Below are positions 63,017 through 64,000 of a stretch of 64,000 bases of DNA, one piece after another (within the stretch, counting starts at the first letter, position 1; each line of letters starts with the position of its first letter). Origin of the DNA: Nitratireductor aestuarii (lineage in GTDB: Bacteria; Pseudomonadota; Alphaproteobacteria; Rhizobiales; Rhizobiaceae); the NCBI RefSeq assembly GCF_014641695.1, contig NZ_BMIF01000005.1:62001-126000 (forward strand). The letters run 5' to 3'. Both the position numbers and the translations under genes were made by a program. A model generated the notes under the pieces. It searched no databases and had not been told where the DNA came from. It was given only the letters and a program-made list of their open reading frames with translations.

Positions 63017-64000
63017 CCAATCTGGCTTTACTGATCTGCTGCCTCTGAAAGCCGCCTACCGCCCTGCCCTTGTCGGCTGGCGCGCGAATGGCGGCTCATG
63101 GACGACTGCCTCCTTTGGCGAACAGACCGACGTCGACGTGCAGGTGACTGCACTGGAGAACGGGCGCAGTGTCCGTATCAGTGCAGTTCGCAGGGATGCA
63201 GCGGCGATCGAGATCGCCATTCCGGTTTCCGGCGATTTTCAGGTCTTCGGCGGCGGCGAAAGGTTCGAGACGCTCGACCTGCGCGGCCAGTCGGTGCGCT
63301 ACTATCTGGAAAACTTCGGGCTTGGAAACGGCACCTACCTGCCAAGCCCATGGCTCGCGACAACGCTGGGCTATGGCGTGTTCCTGCCTGACGAAGCGCC
63401 TGCGGTGTTCCACATCGCGCCATCCTTCGATCCAGGCATGCTGCGCATCCAGGTCGAGGGAGACCGGCTGGAGCTTGAAATCCATCTCGGCAACCTGGGC
63501 GAACTTTACGCTCAGCTGATCGAGCGTATCGGTGCGCCGCTGATGCCCGAAGACAGTTTCTTCGGCCTCTGGAAGGCGGGCGACTGGCGCATCGAGAATG
63601 CAAAAACCGTCGACGCGGACGTTCGCGGGTTTGAACAGATGGGCCTGCCGATGGCGGTAAAGCTCATCGACGCCTACTGGTCAGACGAAGTGCATTCCTT
63701 CGCCTTCGACGAGAAGAAATATCCGCAGGCAGCGAAGATGGTGTCCGACCTCGCCGCGCAAGGCACCGACATCTATCTCTGGCTTTGCCCCTGGGTGGTG
63801 GTGGGCACGCGCTCTTTCGCCTTCGCCAAGGAACGCGGCTATGTGATCGTCGACAAGAATGGCGAGCTTATCACTCGCCGGCCGGGCGCAAACCCCAACA
63901 TCATCGCGGCCCTCATCGACTTCTCCAACCCGGAAGCGCGGGCCTGGTGGACCGAGAGCCTGCGCGGCCTGCTACGCCAGGGCATCAAGGGTTTCAAGGC
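63009..64000 (+). CDS. Glycoside hydrolase family 31 (partial, runs off window)
   Basis: Start of an alpha-glycosidase; 330 codons read without a stop. Features are GGGERFETLDLRGQ (GH31 N-terminal beta-sandwich), DSFFGLWKAGDWRIEN, LPMAVKLIDAYWSDE, FDEKKYPQAAKMVSDLAAQGTDIYLWLCPWV and, at the very end, GIKGFKA, where the family nucleophile Asp would follow. No signal peptide, so a cytosolic enzyme. GTG start at 63009 has GGAGGTG upstream and overlaps the previous gene by eight bases. Substrates in the family include alpha-glucosides, xylosides and sulfoquinovosides. Confidence 0.87.
   Translation, partial: MPNQSGFTDLLPLKAAYRPALVGWRANGGSWTTASFGEQTDVDVQVTALENGRSVRISAVRRDAAAIEIAIPVSGDFQVFGGGERFETLDLRGQSVRYYLENFGLGNGTYLPSPWLATTLGYGVFLPDEAPAVFHIAPSFDPGMLRIQVEGDRLELEIHLGNLGELYAQLIERIGAPLMPEDSFFGLWKAGDWRIENAKTVDADVRGFEQMGLPMAVKLIDAYWSDEVHSFAFDEKKYPQAAKMVSDLAAQGTDIYLWLCPWVVVGTRSFAFAKERGYVIVDKNGELITRRPGANPNIIAALIDFSNPEARAWWTESLRGLLRQGIKGFK

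Overview
The window is GC-rich, densely packed DNA from an alphaproteobacterium, most likely a Hyphomicrobiales (rhizobial/Phyllobacteriaceae-like) heterotroph. The pointers are stacked ABC, TTT and TRAP uptake systems, many small catabolic operons each with its own regulator, and a nirBD-nasA-cysG nitrate block controlled by NasST. The genus cannot be fixed from the sequence alone. About 57 protein genes are supported; no rRNA, tRNA, CRISPR array, insertion sequence or prophage was seen.

Layout. 0-2 kb: an ABC-2 type exporter pair (permease cut by the window edge). 2-3.3 kb: an MFS exporter. 3.3-9.8 kb: a seven-gene minus-strand operon with a taurine/nitrate-type ABC importer, a GntR/FCD regulator, a divergent Ldh_2-fold protein, a BAAT-type acyl hydrolase and a DUF1684 protein; two TGATGCATCA palindromes exactly 21 bp apart lie upstream. 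10.2-10.9 kb: a VapBC/FitAB-type toxin-antitoxin pair with a GATGGC operator array over its promoter.

10.9-33.8 kb is the most unusual part: four divergent promoter regions, each carrying one or two copies of the dyad TTTC-N7-GAAA (seven copies in all), drive a peptide-type ABC importer plus enolase-superfamily enzyme; a TctCBA transporter; an IclR regulator plus FMN alpha-hydroxyacid dehydrogenase; a second enolase-superfamily enzyme; BKACE, cupin and aldo/keto reductase; an HpcH/HpaI aldolase plus aldehyde dehydrogenase; a GMC oxidoreductase; and a sialidase-like propeller protein plus NTF2-like protein. The simplest reading is one IclR-controlled catabolon for a sugar-acid-like compound: dehydration by an enolase-superfamily enzyme, aldol cleavage to pyruvate and an aldehyde, oxidation of the aldehyde, then of a hydroxyacid. 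The substrate is unknown.

33.8-41.9 kb: a quinate/shikimate catabolic block (TetR regulator, shikimate/quinate dehydrogenase, fused 3-dehydroshikimate dehydratase, TRAP transporter, type II dehydroquinase) with two copies of a probable TetR operator, plus a nitronate monooxygenase-like gene downstream of tetR. 42-52.4 kb: assimilatory nitrate/nitrite reduction (nasTS, narK, nirBD, nasA, cysG); the narK leader carries a sigma-54 promoter, two six-base-loop hairpins of the ANTAR target type and a terminator. 52.5-57.4 kb: LysR, acyl-CoA dehydrogenase, family III CoA-transferase, MaoC-type hydratase and CitE-type lyase, a set resembling itaconate degradation clusters. 57.5-64 kb: an exported esterase, then a sugar module (PfkB kinase, MalK/UgpC-type ATPase, ROK regulator, fucose/arabinose-isomerase-like protein and a GH31 glycosidase cut by the window end).
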